This document shows positions 1 to 8,748 of a stretch of DNA of 64,000 nt, one piece after another (the first letter of the stretch is position 1; each line of letters opens with the position of its first letter). Source of the DNA: Frankia sp. QA3 (GTDB lineage Bacteria; Actinomycetota; Actinomycetes; Frankiales; Frankiaceae); assembly GCF_000262465.1 (NCBI RefSeq), contig NZ_CM001489.1:1275781-1339780 (forward strand). The letters run 5' to 3'. The notes beneath the pieces were generated by a model. That model saw nothing but the letters and a program-made list of their open reading frames with translations. It made no database searches and was not told the origin of the DNA. Position numbers and translations under genes: made by a program.

Positions 1-11
1 GAGGGGCCACC

Positions 12-1223
12 GTGTCGTCGATGAAGGTGGGAGTCCTGCAGGATTTCCTGATGCCGCAGGCGTCGCAGCAGGTCATGCTCGACGCGCTGCGGCTGGCGTT
101 CGACGAGTCCTACGCCGACGGGGAGATCGACCGCCCCGTCGAGCTGGTGCTGCGGGCCGTCGACGGCCTGCCCCGCGGGACGAGCTTCGACGTGCTCAAC
201 GCCTGGAAGGAGCTCGAGGCCGAGGGCGTCCTGGTGATCTTCGGTCCGTGGGCGTCGGACAACGTGCTGGCGATCCGCAACTATGTCGAGGACGTCGGCC
301 ACATCCCCACCCTGTCGATGAGCGGCACCGACCGCTGGTACGGCGAGTGGTGCTTCTGCATCAACAACGGGTCGTTACCCGAGGAGCCGTACCTGCTGTC
401 GAACTACCTCGGGGTGCGCGGCGTCGAGTCCGTCGCCGTCGTCTACGACAAGTGCGTGCCGGGGGAGGAGTACACCCGGTTCTTCCGTGACGCCTGCGCC
501 TTCGACGGGGTGAAGATCGCCATCGAGGAACCGATCAACATGCTCGACACCGACCTGAGCCCGGCGCTGGCCCGGCTGCAGGCATCGGGCGCCGACGCGA
601 TCGCCTACCTCGGCTGGGGGCTGACCGCCACCCACCTCAACACCGCCCTGGACGGCACCGGCTGGAACCCGGTGAAGGTGATGAGCTCGGGGTTCATGGC
701 GGCGCCGTTCCTGCCCGGCGGCCTGAAGAGCATCGCCGGCTGGGTCGGCGTCGACCAGTACGACGAGGACAACGTCGTCGGCCAGGACTTCCTGGACCGG
801 TTCGAGGCGCGGTTCGGCTACCGGCCGGCGAACTTCTTCTCCGTGCTGTGCTACGACTTCGGCGTCGTCATCGCCCGTGGCCTGTCGAAGGCCACGCCGC
901 TGTCGCCGGATGGCGTGAAGGAGGGCCTGGAGAAGGTGAAGATGGTCCCGGCGGCCACCGGCGGCCCCGGCGGGGTGTTCAGCTTCGGCCCACATGCCCG
1001 GCGCGCCTGGCTGACGCCGCACTTCATCGTCCTGCGCGAACCGGACCCGGCCGCCGAGGTCGCCGACCTCACGTCCGGACCGGGCAGCGTCCTGCGCCAC
1101 CGCTACACCGCCCGCTCCCGCAGCGAGCGGCTCGGCATCGCGGCCCACCCAGCGACCGAGCCCACCCAGCGACCGAGCCCACCCAGTGACGGAGCGCCTC
1201 CAGTGACGGAGCGCCTTCAGTGA
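12..1223 (+). CDS. ABC-type branched-chain amino-acid-like substrate-binding protein
   Basis: A 403-residue protein with the fold of a type-1 periplasmic binding protein (Leu/Ile/Val-binding family): it opens MKVGVLQDF, continues with an FGPWASDNVLA segment and a YDKCVPGEEYTRFF segment typical of the hinge between the two lobes. GTG at 12 follows GAGGGG with normal spacing; ATG at 21 is the alternative. No signal peptide or lipobox is visible, so it may be cytoplasmic, or the start may lie outside the window. Such signal-less members sit beside acyl-CoA and SDR genes in actinobacterial catabolic clusters, as here, where enoyl-CoA hydratase and SDR genes follow on the same strand. The ligand cannot be predicted. 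The last ~27 residues are encoded by a 17-bp tandem repeat and are probably not part of the fold. Confidence 0.75.
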   Translation: MSSMKVGVLQDFLMPQASQQVMLDALRLAFDESYADGEIDRPVELVLRAVDGLPRGTSFDVLNAWKELEAEGVLVIFGPWASDNVLAIRNYVEDVGHIPTLSMSGTDRWYGEWCFCINNGSLPEEPYLLSNYLGVRGVESVAVVYDKCVPGEEYTRFFRDACAFDGVKIAIEEPINMLDTDLSPALARLQASGADAIAYLGWGLTATHLNTALDGTGWNPVKVMSSGFMAAPFLPGGLKSIAGWVGVDQYDEDNVVGQDFLDRFEARFGYRPANFFSVLCYDFGVVIARGLSKATPLSPDGVKEGLEKVKMVPAATGGPGGVFSFGPHARRAWLTPHFIVLREPDPAAEVADLTSGPGSVLRHRYTARSRSERLGIAAHPATEPTQRPSPPSDGAPPVTERLQ

Positions 1224-1228
1224 CGGAG
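1144..1228 (+). repeat. Five imperfect 17-bp tandem repeats at the 3' end of the binding-protein gene
   Basis: Units start at 1144, 1161, 1178, 1195 and 1212. The first two are identical (CCCACCCAGCGACCGAG) and the others drift. As 17 is not a multiple of three, each copy is read in a different frame, and the stop codon (1221-1223) lies in the fifth copy. Copy-number change would alter the C-terminus of the upstream protein. Confidence 0.85.
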
Positions 1229-1269
1229 CACCTCCCAGTGGCCGGGCGGCGAAGCGGGGCGTCGGTCGG

Positions 1270-2070
1270 ATGAGCGAGCACTTCCGGCGCGAGCTCGACG
1301 ACGGCGTCCTGACGATCACCTTCACCCGCGACGACAAGCTCAACGCCGTCAGCGCCCCGATGCTGGCGGCGCTGCGCGGCGCCGTCGCCGACCTCGGCGA
1401 CGACGATGCCGTCCGGGTGCTGGTGATCACCGCCGAGGGCCGGCACTTCACCGCCGGCATGGACATCACCACCATCGACACCTCGATGGGCTTCGAGCCC
1501 GACGGCAGCGTCAACGGCCGTTCGGTGCGGCGCACCTACCGGGCGCTGCACCTGCTCATGGACGAGATCGAGGCGATCGAGAAGCCGGTGATCCTCGCCG
1601 CGCAGGGGCCCTGCCGCGGCTTCGGGGTCGAACTCGCCGTGTCGTGCGACTTCCGCTTCGCCGCGCCGCGGACCACCTTCGCCCTGCCGGAGGTGCCCAA
1701 CCTGGGGGTGCTGCCCGGCTCCGGCGGCATCAGCCGGCTGACCCGGCTCGTCGGCCCGCACTGGGCGCGGTGGCTGGCGATGGCCGCCCGGCCGGTCGAC
1801 GCCGAGCGGGCGCTGACGATCGGCCTCGTCCACGACGTCTTCACCGACGAGGAGTTCGCGGCGAGCGTGCGGGAGTTCGCCCGTTCGCTGGTCGCGCTGT
1901 CCCCGCAGGCTCTCGGCCTGGCCAAGCTCGCCATCGACGCGGCCGCCAGCGTCGACCGCACCACCGCCCGCGACTTCGACCGGGTCGCCAACACCCTGCT
2001 GCTGACCTCCGAGGAGCACCTGGCCAAGGTGCGTGCCTTCCAGCAGCGGGCCGCCGCCCCGCGCGAGTAG
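1270..2070 (+). CDS. Enoyl-CoA hydratase/isomerase family protein
   Basis: A 266-residue crotonase-fold protein of normal length. The oxyanion-hole segments GRHFTAGMDIT and GPCRGFGVELAVSCDFRFAA are present, followed by LPEVPNLGVLPGSGGISRL, the segment that carries a catalytic Glu in hydratases. It should hydrate a trans-2-enoyl-CoA or isomerise an acyl-CoA double bond in the cytoplasm. The true substrate is unknown because the crotonase family is very diverse. ATG at 1270 has only a weak GGTCGG upstream. It lies 46 bp after the binding-protein gene and 31 bp before the SDR gene, so the three probably form one catabolic operon. Confidence 0.85.
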   Translation: MSEHFRRELDDGVLTITFTRDDKLNAVSAPMLAALRGAVADLGDDDAVRVLVITAEGRHFTAGMDITTIDTSMGFEPDGSVNGRSVRRTYRALHLLMDEIEAIEKPVILAAQGPCRGFGVELAVSCDFRFAAPRTTFALPEVPNLGVLPGSGGISRLTRLVGPHWARWLAMAARPVDAERALTIGLVHDVFTDEEFAASVREFARSLVALSPQALGLAKLAIDAAASVDRTTARDFDRVANTLLLTSEEHLAKVRAFQQRAAAPRE

Positions 2071-2101
2071 CCCGCTGCAACTGTTCGAGGGGAACGACGA
2101 G

Positions 2102-3022
2102 ATGGATCTCGGTTTACGCGGGAAGGTCGCGGTCGTCACCGGCGCGTCGAAGGGCATGGGCCGGTGGACGGCGCTGGAGTTCGCCCGCGAGGGCGCGGAC
2201 GTGGTCGTCGTCGCCCGCGGCGCCGCGGCCCTCGCGAGCGTCGCCGCGCAGATCGAGGCGCTCGGCGTGCGCGCGCTGGCGGTGCCGGCCGACCTCGCGA
2301 CCGCGGCCGGCACCGAGGAACTGTTCGACCGGGTGCGCGGCGTCTTCGGCGGCTGCGACGTGCTCGTCAACACCCTGGGCAGCGACGAGTACGACTACCT
2401 GCCGCTGGCGGAGACCTCCGACGAGCTGTTCCGGGCGCATCTGGAGATCGGGCTGATGGCCGGGGTGCGGACCTGCCGGGCGGCGATCCCGCTGATGCGC
2501 GCCCGCGGCGGCGGCGCCATCGTCAACCTGGCCGCCATGTCGATCCGCAAGCAGTACCCGACGATGGTCGCCTACACCGCGGCGAAGGCGGCGCTGGCCA
2601 GCGTGTCGAAGAACCTCGCCCGCGCCCTCGGACCGGACGGCATCCGGGTGAACACGGTCTGCCCCGGCGCGATCCTCACCGAGGGCGTCCGCGAGAAGAT
2701 CGAGCAGTTCGGGCCGCAGCGCTGGGTCGCGCCCGACGCCCTGGCCGCCTCGGTGGGCGCGGCGAGCACACCGTTGGCGCCGGGAACGCCGACGGCGCCG
2801 GGAACGCCGACGGCGCCGGGAACGCCGGTGGCGCCGAGCACCGAGGAGGTCTTCCTCGCCATCTCCCGGGACATGGGCGGCGCCGGCCGCGGCCTGGTCC
2901 CCGACCTCGGCCGCCCCGGCCGCCCCGAGGAGATCGCCGCCGCCATCGTCTTCCTGTGCAGCGCACGCGCCGGCTACATCACCGGCGCCCTGCTCAACGT
3001 CGACGGCGGCTCCGACTTCTAG
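2102..3022 (+). CDS. Short-chain dehydrogenase/reductase with a repeat insert
   Basis: Classical SDR of 306 residues. The cofactor motif TGASKGMG is at residues 13-20, and the catalytic YxxxK is Tyr158/Lys162 with Ser in NLAAMS just before it. The C-terminal GYITGALLNVDGG is typical of the family. ATG at 2102 is chosen because GAGGGG lies 8-14 bp upstream; an earlier in-frame ATG at 2033 would overlap the hydratase gene. Residues 223-246, in the variable substrate-binding loop, are four copies of a TPxAPG hexapeptide encoded by 18-bp repeats, which makes this copy longer than the usual ~250-270 residues. The stop codon TAG is part of the CTAG that flanks the downstream insertion element, so the gene survived the insertion intact. 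Likely role: oxidation of a hydroxyacyl-CoA or alcohol intermediate in the same operon. Confidence 0.85.
   Translation: MDLGLRGKVAVVTGASKGMGRWTALEFAREGADVVVVARGAAALASVAAQIEALGVRALAVPADLATAAGTEELFDRVRGVFGGCDVLVNTLGSDEYDYLPLAETSDELFRAHLEIGLMAGVRTCRAAIPLMRARGGGAIVNLAAMSIRKQYPTMVAYTAAKAALASVSKNLARALGPDGIRVNTVCPGAILTEGVREKIEQFGPQRWVAPDALAASVGAASTPLAPGTPTAPGTPTAPGTPVAPSTEEVFLAISRDMGGAGRGLVPDLGRPGRPEEIAAAIVFLCSARAGYITGALLNVDGGSDF
2768..2839 (+). repeat. Four 18-bp in-frame repeats in the SDR gene
   Basis: Four units of about ACGCCGACGGCGCCGGGA, read as TP(T/L/V)APG. They sit where SDRs have the flexible substrate loop between beta-6 and alpha-G, so an insertion can be tolerated. Confidence 0.85.
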
Positions 3023-4784
3023 GCGCGTCTTCCGCACATGGGGTTTCGATGCGTTGGCCGGCCCGTTTTCCCCTCAAGGTGGCCGGGTCGGGTCGACGCC
3101 GAGGATGTTGAGGAGGTGCTGGTGCAGGTGTGGTGGGCGGGGGATGTAGGCGGGTCGGCCGTTGTGGGCTGGCACGAGGCGCAGCCTGGCGAGCGTGGAG
3201 AAGACGAGCGCGCCGGTGGGGCGGGCGGGGCGGGCGGCGTAGAGGCCGGGGATCTTCCCGTCGGTTCCGGTGCTGAGCCGGGTCTGGCGTTCGACCAGGC
3301 AGAAGATGAGCAGGGCCAGGCAGATCACGTGGATGAGGGCGTGGATGCGCTGGTTGGAGTGCAGGAACATCGGTGCGACCGCGAGTGGGCCCTTGAACGT
3401 GCCGTAGCGGCGTTCGGAGACTTCCTGGCCTTTGTAGCGGGGCCGGGCCGATGGTGTCGGGCAGGTTCGTCAGCAGGGCGTACCAGCCGTCGGTGGCGGT
3501 CTCGGCGTCCAGGGTGGCCTGGTCGAAGTGCCAGGTCAGCGCTGGTTTCCCGGTGTCCGCGTCGGTGCTGGTCTCGGCGACGAGGTAGCGGGAGACGCGG
3601 TGTTTGGTGGCGAGGAGGGCCAGGCGGGCCTTCACTGCGGCCTCGGTGCGGTAGAGGTGGTGGCTGCCCGCGGCGCGGGTGAGGGTATCGAGGTCGGCGC
3701 GGGCGCGGTCGAGTTTGCGCGTGCGGGCGGTCCGCGCGGCCTGGGTGTTCGCCGACGACCAGATGAACACCGTGCGCACGGTGACCGGCGGGTCCTTCTT
3801 GCGGGGCCCGCGCAGGGTGGTCATGCCTTCCCGGGCGCGGTAGATGGCGCGCTCGTGGGCGGGCTTGGCGTGGTCGCGGGCCGCGACCTGGTCGATGATC
3901 GCGGCGGTGGCCCGGTCCTGGCTGGCCAGGACGTCGGCGGGCACGACCGCCTTCGACGCCGGGGCAAGGAAGGTGACCCCGGGCGTCGAGGTCAGCGCGG
4001 TCAGGTTGGCGTAGGAGACGAGCTTGGTGTCCCCGACCAGCAGGAACGGCCGGGGGCCCGCGAGCTGGGTCAGGGCGCGCATCGCGCCGGTGACCTGGCT
4101 GACCTCGCCGGCGCCGCCGTCATAAGCGCGGGCCACCAGCGGGATCTCACCGTCGGCGGCCGTGGCCAGGCCGGTCTGGACCTGCTTGAGGTCGGGCAGG
4201 CGGTCCTTGGGATGGCCGTTGCGCGGCGTGGCGTAGTCGCCGTCGGCCTCGGGGTAGGCGCCGTGCAGCGAGATCGAGGTCATGTCCCAGTGCATGCGGG
4301 AGACATCGACGCCGAACGCGGCGATCGCCGCGGCGCCGACCGAGCCCACGCCCGCCTCACAGACCGGGGCGAGCGCGTCGAGCGCCCGGCCGACCCGGTC
4401 ATCGTTCAAAGCGTCCGGGGCGATGTCGAACATCTCCTCGACCGCCCACTGGCGCGCCCACGACTCGACGTGCAGCAGCGGGGTCGGCGACGTCAGCCGG
4501 TTGGCGACCAGCACGGCGATGACCTGCCCGTGGCTGACCCGGCCGATCTCCCGCATCCGGGCAGAGCCGGTCGATCGTGGCGGCCACATCGAGGCGAGCC
4601 AGGAAATCCCGCACGACAGGGAGCGCGCCGAGCGGCTTCTCCACACTCGGCGGCCCGTAGTCCATAGCGACCGACACGGCCCCGAACCGTCTCAGACCCG
4701 CCACTACAGATCTCGATCGTCCCGACCCGATCCGAACAAACGATCAAGTAACTGACTCACCGCACGCACATGCGGAAGACACGT
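3023..4784. mobile_element. IS1634-like insertion sequence, degenerate
   Basis: The element is bounded by imperfect inverted repeats: left GCGCGTCTTCCGCACATG (3023-3040), right (reverse complement from 4784) ACGTGTCTTCCGCATGTGCG. Both ends are flanked by CTAG (3019-3022 and 4785-4788), and the shared flank can be extended to TCTAGGC, so the exact border and target duplication (4-7 bp) are ambiguous. It holds one minus-strand transposase gene with two frameshifts. Insertion is at the stop codon of the SDR gene. Confidence 0.8.
3074..4704 (-). pseudogene. IS1634/IS4-type DDE transposase, broken by two frameshifts
   Basis: Three consecutive minus-strand frames together make one ~540-residue IS1634-type transposase. 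The N-terminal part (from 4704, opening MAGLRRFGAVSVAMDYGPPS) runs to IDRLCPDA. The frame then changes near 4560 to REIGRVSHGQVIAVLVANRL, which holds the DDE core (MHWDMTSISLHG, FLLVGDTKLVSYANL). Near 3445 it changes again to RYKGQEVSERRYGTFKGPLAV and ends at 3074. IS1634 elements normally carry a single uninterrupted gene. No slippery heptamer of the A-AAA-AAG type is seen at either shift, so decay (or sequence error) is more likely than programmed frameshifting. The element is probably not autonomous. Confidence 0.8.
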
Positions 4785-4810
4785 CTAGGCCGACCTGACC
4801 GGCCGGACGA

Positions 4811-6484
4811 TCAGCTTTCGTCGGGTCTCGCCCACGTCGTGTAGCTGAAGGTCACGCTCGTTACCCGCCCCCGCTCGTTGCCGTGGAACCCGTCGACGGT
4901 GATCCCCACTGTTCGGCCCTCGCTGGTGTTTCCGCACAGCAGCATGCCCGCGCGCAGATCCGCGGGTCGCAGTGCCAGGCCGAAGCCCGTGGCCTTGTGG
5001 CACGTCGGGTAGTCCACGGCCGAGGTTGGGGCCAACGAGCCCTTCTCACCGGTGAAGGTCCCGGAGAGATCGATGGTGAAGTCACCGCCGACGAACGCGG
5101 GATTGGGGGTGTTCGGGCTGTCAGCGTCGAAGAATTCTGCATCGTCGCTCGAGTCGGAGAGGGTGACCCGCCCCGAATACAGGATCCTGGGTTCGAAGGC
5201 CCTGGTGGGCGACGGTGCGCTTGTCGGCGAGGACGATGGCGGGGACGGCGATGGCGATGGCGATCGGGTCGGGCCGGCCGACGCGGCGGCGATGGCCCTG
5301 CCGTCCGCCGCCGAGACCGTCGTCTGCGGCGTGACTGTTCCGGCGTCGCGTCCCGAGCCGTCGCCGTTACCGGCGAGGACGACCGCGAGCACGGCGGCCA
5401 GCGCGCCGACCATGAGGATCGCCGCGACCGCGCCGATCAGTCGACCCGACGGGATCCCCATCCGGCCCCCGGGCGCTGGCGAGGGTGGTGGAACCGGGGG
5501 CGGCGGGGTGAGGCTGTACCGGGTGATCTCGGCCGCTACGGTCGGCGGCAGCCAGCCTTCGCCGATGCGCAGCCGTTCGTCCGTGGACTCCAGGCGGCAC
5601 AGCTCGATGAGGGCCGCGGGAGTCGGGCGGACAGCCGGCTCCTTGGCCAGGCAGTGGTGCAGCACGGTGCGGACCCTGTCGGGAATGCGGTCCCAGTCGG
5701 GCTGGTGATGCTCGATGCGGTGGAAGACGGCGGCGTCCGCGCCGAAGGGCATCTCGCCGGTCGCCGCGTAGTACGCCGTCGAGCCGAGGGCGAAGACGTC
5801 GCCGGCCGCGCCGAACGACCCGCCCTGGACCTGCTCGGGGGCCATGAACGCGGGCGTGCCGATGCGCGCGCCGGCCCGGGTGATCGCTCCCGAGGACGCC
5901 TCGACTGCGCGCGAGATGCCGAAATCGATCACTCGGGGGCCGTCCGCGGCGACGATGACGTTGCCGGGCTTGAGATCCCGGTGGATCACCCCGGCGCCGT
6001 GGATGGCTGCCAGTGCCTCCGCGATCCCAGCTATCAGGACCAGGACGGTCTCCGGCGGAAGCGGACCCTGGCGAGCCACGACGGCGGCGAGCGAGGGTGC
6101 TGCGACGTAGGCAGTGGCGAGCCAGGGCAGCGTCGCCTGCGCGTCGCAGTCGATGACCGGCGCCGTGTACAGGCCCTGCACTCGCTGGACGAGCGCCACC
6201 TCGGTGGCAAAACGCCGGCGGAACTCGGGATCGGCGGCGAACTCCGGACGGGCGATCTTCACCGCCACCGGCCGGCCGCCGGGCGTGTAGGACAGGTACA
6301 CCGCTCCCATGCCGCCCTCTCCGATCCGGGCCCGCAGCAGATACCCCCCGATCTCGCGGGGATCCCGCGGTGTCAGGGGAGTGAGGATGGGGTTCCCCTG
6401 CGCCGCGGACCCGCCGCTCACCGGTGGCCGTGGCCCGGACTCGCCGGTACCGGCGGCGTCCGTTCCCCACGGCGTGCTGCTCAT
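4811..6484 (-). CDS. Membrane-anchored Ser/Thr protein kinase (PknB-like)
   Basis: A 557-residue Hanks-type kinase. It has the glycine loop IGEGGMGAVY (residues 54-63), the VAVK lysine, catalytic HRDLKPGN, DFG and MAPEQ segments. A single membrane helix follows (GAVAAILMVGALAAVLAVVL), then a Ser/Pro-rich linker and a ~120-residue outer domain. The outer domain has two cysteines (YPTC, LLCG) and no PASTA repeats. Start ATG 6484 is preferred because GGAGGG lies 5 bp upstream; an in-frame ATG at 6643 has no such site. The cytoplasmic kinase probably phosphorylates proteins in response to an envelope signal. I do not recognise the sensor domain. The gene stands alone between the insertion sequence and a two-component operon. 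Confidence 0.9.
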   Translation of the reverse strand: MSSTPWGTDAAGTGESGPRPPVSGGSAAQGNPILTPLTPRDPREIGGYLLRARIGEGGMGAVYLSYTPGGRPVAVKIARPEFAADPEFRRRFATEVALVQRVQGLYTAPVIDCDAQATLPWLATAYVAAPSLAAVVARQGPLPPETVLVLIAGIAEALAAIHGAGVIHRDLKPGNVIVAADGPRVIDFGISRAVEASSGAITRAGARIGTPAFMAPEQVQGGSFGAAGDVFALGSTAYYAATGEMPFGADAAVFHRIEHHQPDWDRIPDRVRTVLHHCLAKEPAVRPTPAALIELCRLESTDERLRIGEGWLPPTVAAEITRYSLTPPPPVPPPSPAPGGRMGIPSGRLIGAVAAILMVGALAAVLAVVLAGNGDGSGRDAGTVTPQTTVSAADGRAIAAASAGPTRSPSPSPSPPSSSPTSAPSPTRAFEPRILYSGRVTLSDSSDDAEFFDADSPNTPNPAFVGGDFTIDLSGTFTGEKGSLAPTSAVDYPTCHKATGFGLALRPADLRAGMLLCGNTSEGRTVGITVDGFHGNERGRVTSVTFSYTTWARPDES

Positions 6485-6663
6485 CAGGCCCTCCAGTAGG
6501 CGCGGCGTTGCCACGACGATCGCGGGCGGACTGTGCCACCCAGCGCAGGCGCACTGCTCCCCCACGCCATGTTCGGTGCTATGGCTGATCTCGGCCACCT
6601 GTTTGCGTGACAGTGATGCTGCGGGTGGACTGCTCGTGGTCACATGCCGCCGTCATTGGGTGA

Positions 6664-6732
6664 CCGTCGTCGCCATCGTTCTTCTGCGCGGCGCGAGGTC
6701 CGGCTACATCACCGTCGCCCTGCTCAACGGAA
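6664..6732 (+). pseudogene. Relic of an SDR gene 3' end
   Basis: Read on the plus strand this stretch gives VVAIVLLRGARSGYITVALLNG, which matches the end of the SDR at 2102-3022 (AAIVFLCSARAGYITGALLN). The nucleotide similarity is also evident, for example GGCTACATCACC followed by GCCCTGCTCAACG in both. Nothing else of an SDR is left around it. It lies in the 276-bp gap between the kinase gene and the response-regulator gene, which otherwise shows no gene. Confidence 0.6.
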
Positions 6733-6760
6733 TGACAGTGCGGATTCGGGGAGCTTCGGC

Positions 6761-7402
6761 CTACACGAGGCCGGCTTCGTACGCGATGATGACCGCCTGG
6801 GTGCGGTCACGGGCGCCGAGCTTGGCCAGGACGCTGCTGACGTGGGTCTTGACGGTCTGGACCCCGAGGTAGAGCCGGCCGGCGATCTCCTTGTTGGACA
6901 GTCCCTGGCTGATCAGCCGGAGTACTTCGGTCTCCCTGTCGGTGAGCATGGCCCGTCGCATCGTCTCGTGGGCTTCCTGGTTCGGTCGTCTGCTCGCCAG
7001 GGACCGGATCGCCTCGGGAAAAAGCAGGATCTCGCTGGATGCAATGACGTGGACGGCCTGAACGATCTCCGCTGGTCGGGCTCGTTTGAGCACGAACCCA
7101 TTTGCCCCGCTGCGGAGCACCTCGTAGACGTAGTCGTCCAGGTCGAAGGTGGTGAGCACGAGGATCTTGGGGGGCTCGGCGACTTCCGCGAGGACGGCGC
7201 GGGTGGCCGCCAGCCCGTCGACCTTCGGCATGCGGATGTCCATGACCACGACGTCGGGGGTCGTCTCCCGGATCAGCGGCACGACCTGCGAGCCGTCGGA
7301 GGCCTCCCCGACAACGCTGATCTCGCCGCCTGCCTCCAGGATGACCCGCAGCCCCACGCGAACCAGTTCGTCGTCGTCGACGAGGAGGACCGAAACCGTC
7401 AC
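6761..7402 (-). CDS. NarL/LuxR-family response regulator
   Basis: A 213-residue response regulator. Its receiver domain has the acidic pair VDDDE, the phospho-acceptor Asp in VVMDIRMP, a Thr in VLTTFD and the conserved Lys in VLKRA. It is followed by a LuxR-type helix-turn-helix (LTDRETEVLRLISQGLSNKE, then VQTVKTHV). GTG at 7402 is preferred: it overlaps the stop of the upstream histidine kinase gene in a GTGA arrangement, showing translational coupling. Longer in-frame starts would read into the kinase gene. It probably controls the divergent ABC exporter at 8749-10459, the usual arrangement for such pairs. Confidence 0.92.
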   Translation of the reverse strand: MTVSVLLVDDDELVRVGLRVILEAGGEISVVGEASDGSQVVPLIRETTPDVVVMDIRMPKVDGLAATRAVLAEVAEPPKILVLTTFDLDDYVYEVLRSGANGFVLKRARPAEIVQAVHVIASSEILLFPEAIRSLASRRPNQEAHETMRRAMLTDRETEVLRLISQGLSNKEIAGRLYLGVQTVKTHVSSVLAKLGARDRTQAVIIAYEAGLV

Positions 7403-8673
7403 CGGGCCAGCCCGGGCGCGCGTAGAGATCCGGATCCTACGCCGAGGGGAAGGCGAGCTTCGACGATCCAGTGGTTCTCCTGGGGTCTCGCGCTGAACTC
7501 GCCGCCGAGGAGAACGGCACGTTCTCCCGATCCTCGCAGGCCCTTGCCGCCCTGCCGCGGCAGGGCGGCGGACCCGGCGGGCAGCGGATTGATGGCGTGC
7601 AGCCCCAGGCATCCGTCGTCCACGGCGACCTCGATTGTCAGCGGGCAGCCCGGCGCATGCCGCAGCGCGTTGGTCACCGCTTCCTGCAGGATCCGGTAGG
7701 CCTCGCGCGACACGACACCGGGGATGTCGCAGATCCGTGGCCCGACGTCAGCGATGACCGGGGTGCCCGCGGTCCGTGCGACGTCCAGCAGGGCGTCGAG
7801 TTCGGCCAGCGTGGGGCGGGCGCGCGGTCCCAGCGGGGCGTCCCGGAGAATCCCCAGGGTCCGATCGAGATCGTCCATGGCGCGCCGTCCGGTCTCCTCG
7901 ATGACGGTGAGGGCACGGTCGACGAACGCGGCATCGGTGGCCGCGAGCTGCCTGGCCGCGCCCGCCTGCAGGATGGTCAGGGTGAGCGCATGGCCGATGG
8001 AGTCGTGCAGCTCCGCGGCGAGTCGATTGCGTTCCAGGAGCTGCTCGGCCCGACGCTCGACCTCCGCCAGCCGCTCGGCCGGAGATGGGCCGAGCAGGGC
8101 CCGGGCCGCGCGCAACTCAAGCGCGCCGGCCCCGACGATCGTCCACAGCAGAGCGAGGATCAGCGGGGGGACCAGGATCGGGCCAAGGAGAAGACGGTCG
8201 CTGTCCAGTACCCGGAGTCCCGCGACCCGCAGCGGTTCCTGTCGGAACGGGGCGGACCCGAGCTGGAAGGCGAGGGCGGCGGCGTTGACCGTCAGTGCCA
8301 GGACGGCGACCCCGAACCAGACGCGGGCGAGCAGCCACAGCCCGGTCCGCCACCGGTCGGACGGGGTGCGCGAAGGAACGAGGCTGATCTCGGTGTCGTG
8401 CCGGGGCCTCAGCAGCCATCGCGCCTGGACGCCTTCCGCCTGGCGGGTTCCGGGCACGAGCGCGGCGAGCGCCAGCACCGGCAGCGGAGAGATCAGGCAG
8501 GCGAGCAGGGCACGTGGCAGGGATTCATCGAAGCCGGGTGCCACCATCACACAGACGCCGGCGAAGACCCCGCCTGTGGCCAGGTGCAGCCAGCGCGTGT
8601 AAACAGCGGCTCGGAACAGGCCAGAGACAAAGATCGGCACTGCACCATGATGCCTACGGCGTCCCTCGCGCAC
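7399..8673 (-). CDS. Sensor histidine kinase, HisKA_3 type
   Basis: A 424-residue membrane histidine kinase. The N-terminal half has hydrophobic segments (WLHLATGGVFAGVCVMVAPG, LLACLISPLPVLALAALVPG, LARVWFGVAVLALTVNAAAL, LVPPLILALLWTIVGAGAL). A HisKA_3 dimerisation domain follows with the phospho-accepting His in LAAELHDSIGHALT, and then an ATPase domain (LQEAVTNALRHAPG for the N-box, GLRGSGERAVLLGG for the G-box). It signals to the response regulator encoded immediately downstream. GTG 8673 has GAGGGAG directly abutting it; GTG 8640 is an alternative start. The signal is unknown; kinases of this class beside ABC exporters often respond to cell-wall stress or peptides. Confidence 0.9.
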   Translation of the reverse strand: MREGRRRHHGAVPIFVSGLFRAAVYTRWLHLATGGVFAGVCVMVAPGFDESLPRALLACLISPLPVLALAALVPGTRQAEGVQARWLLRPRHDTEISLVPSRTPSDRWRTGLWLLARVWFGVAVLALTVNAAALAFQLGSAPFRQEPLRVAGLRVLDSDRLLLGPILVPPLILALLWTIVGAGALELRAARALLGPSPAERLAEVERRAEQLLERNRLAAELHDSIGHALTLTILQAGAARQLAATDAAFVDRALTVIEETGRRAMDDLDRTLGILRDAPLGPRARPTLAELDALLDVARTAGTPVIADVGPRICDIPGVVSREAYRILQEAVTNALRHAPGCPLTIEVAVDDGCLGLHAINPLPAGSAALPRQGGKGLRGSGERAVLLGGEFSARPQENHWIVEARLPLGVGSGSLRAPGLAR

Positions 8674-8748
8674 CTCCCTCGCAGGAGGGAGCGCATCAAC
8701 GACGGTTGGGGGATCCGGTCACGTCGTTCCCTGTCGTTTCCTGAGGCA

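Noticed and set aside
3038..4667. Plus-strand open frames across the insertion element
   Set aside because: They are antisense to the transposase and have wrong-frame composition.
4399..4704. The N-terminal transposase fragment as part of a programmed frameshift product
   Set aside because: No slippery heptamer at the junction; IS1634-type elements use a single frame; a second frameshift is present further on.
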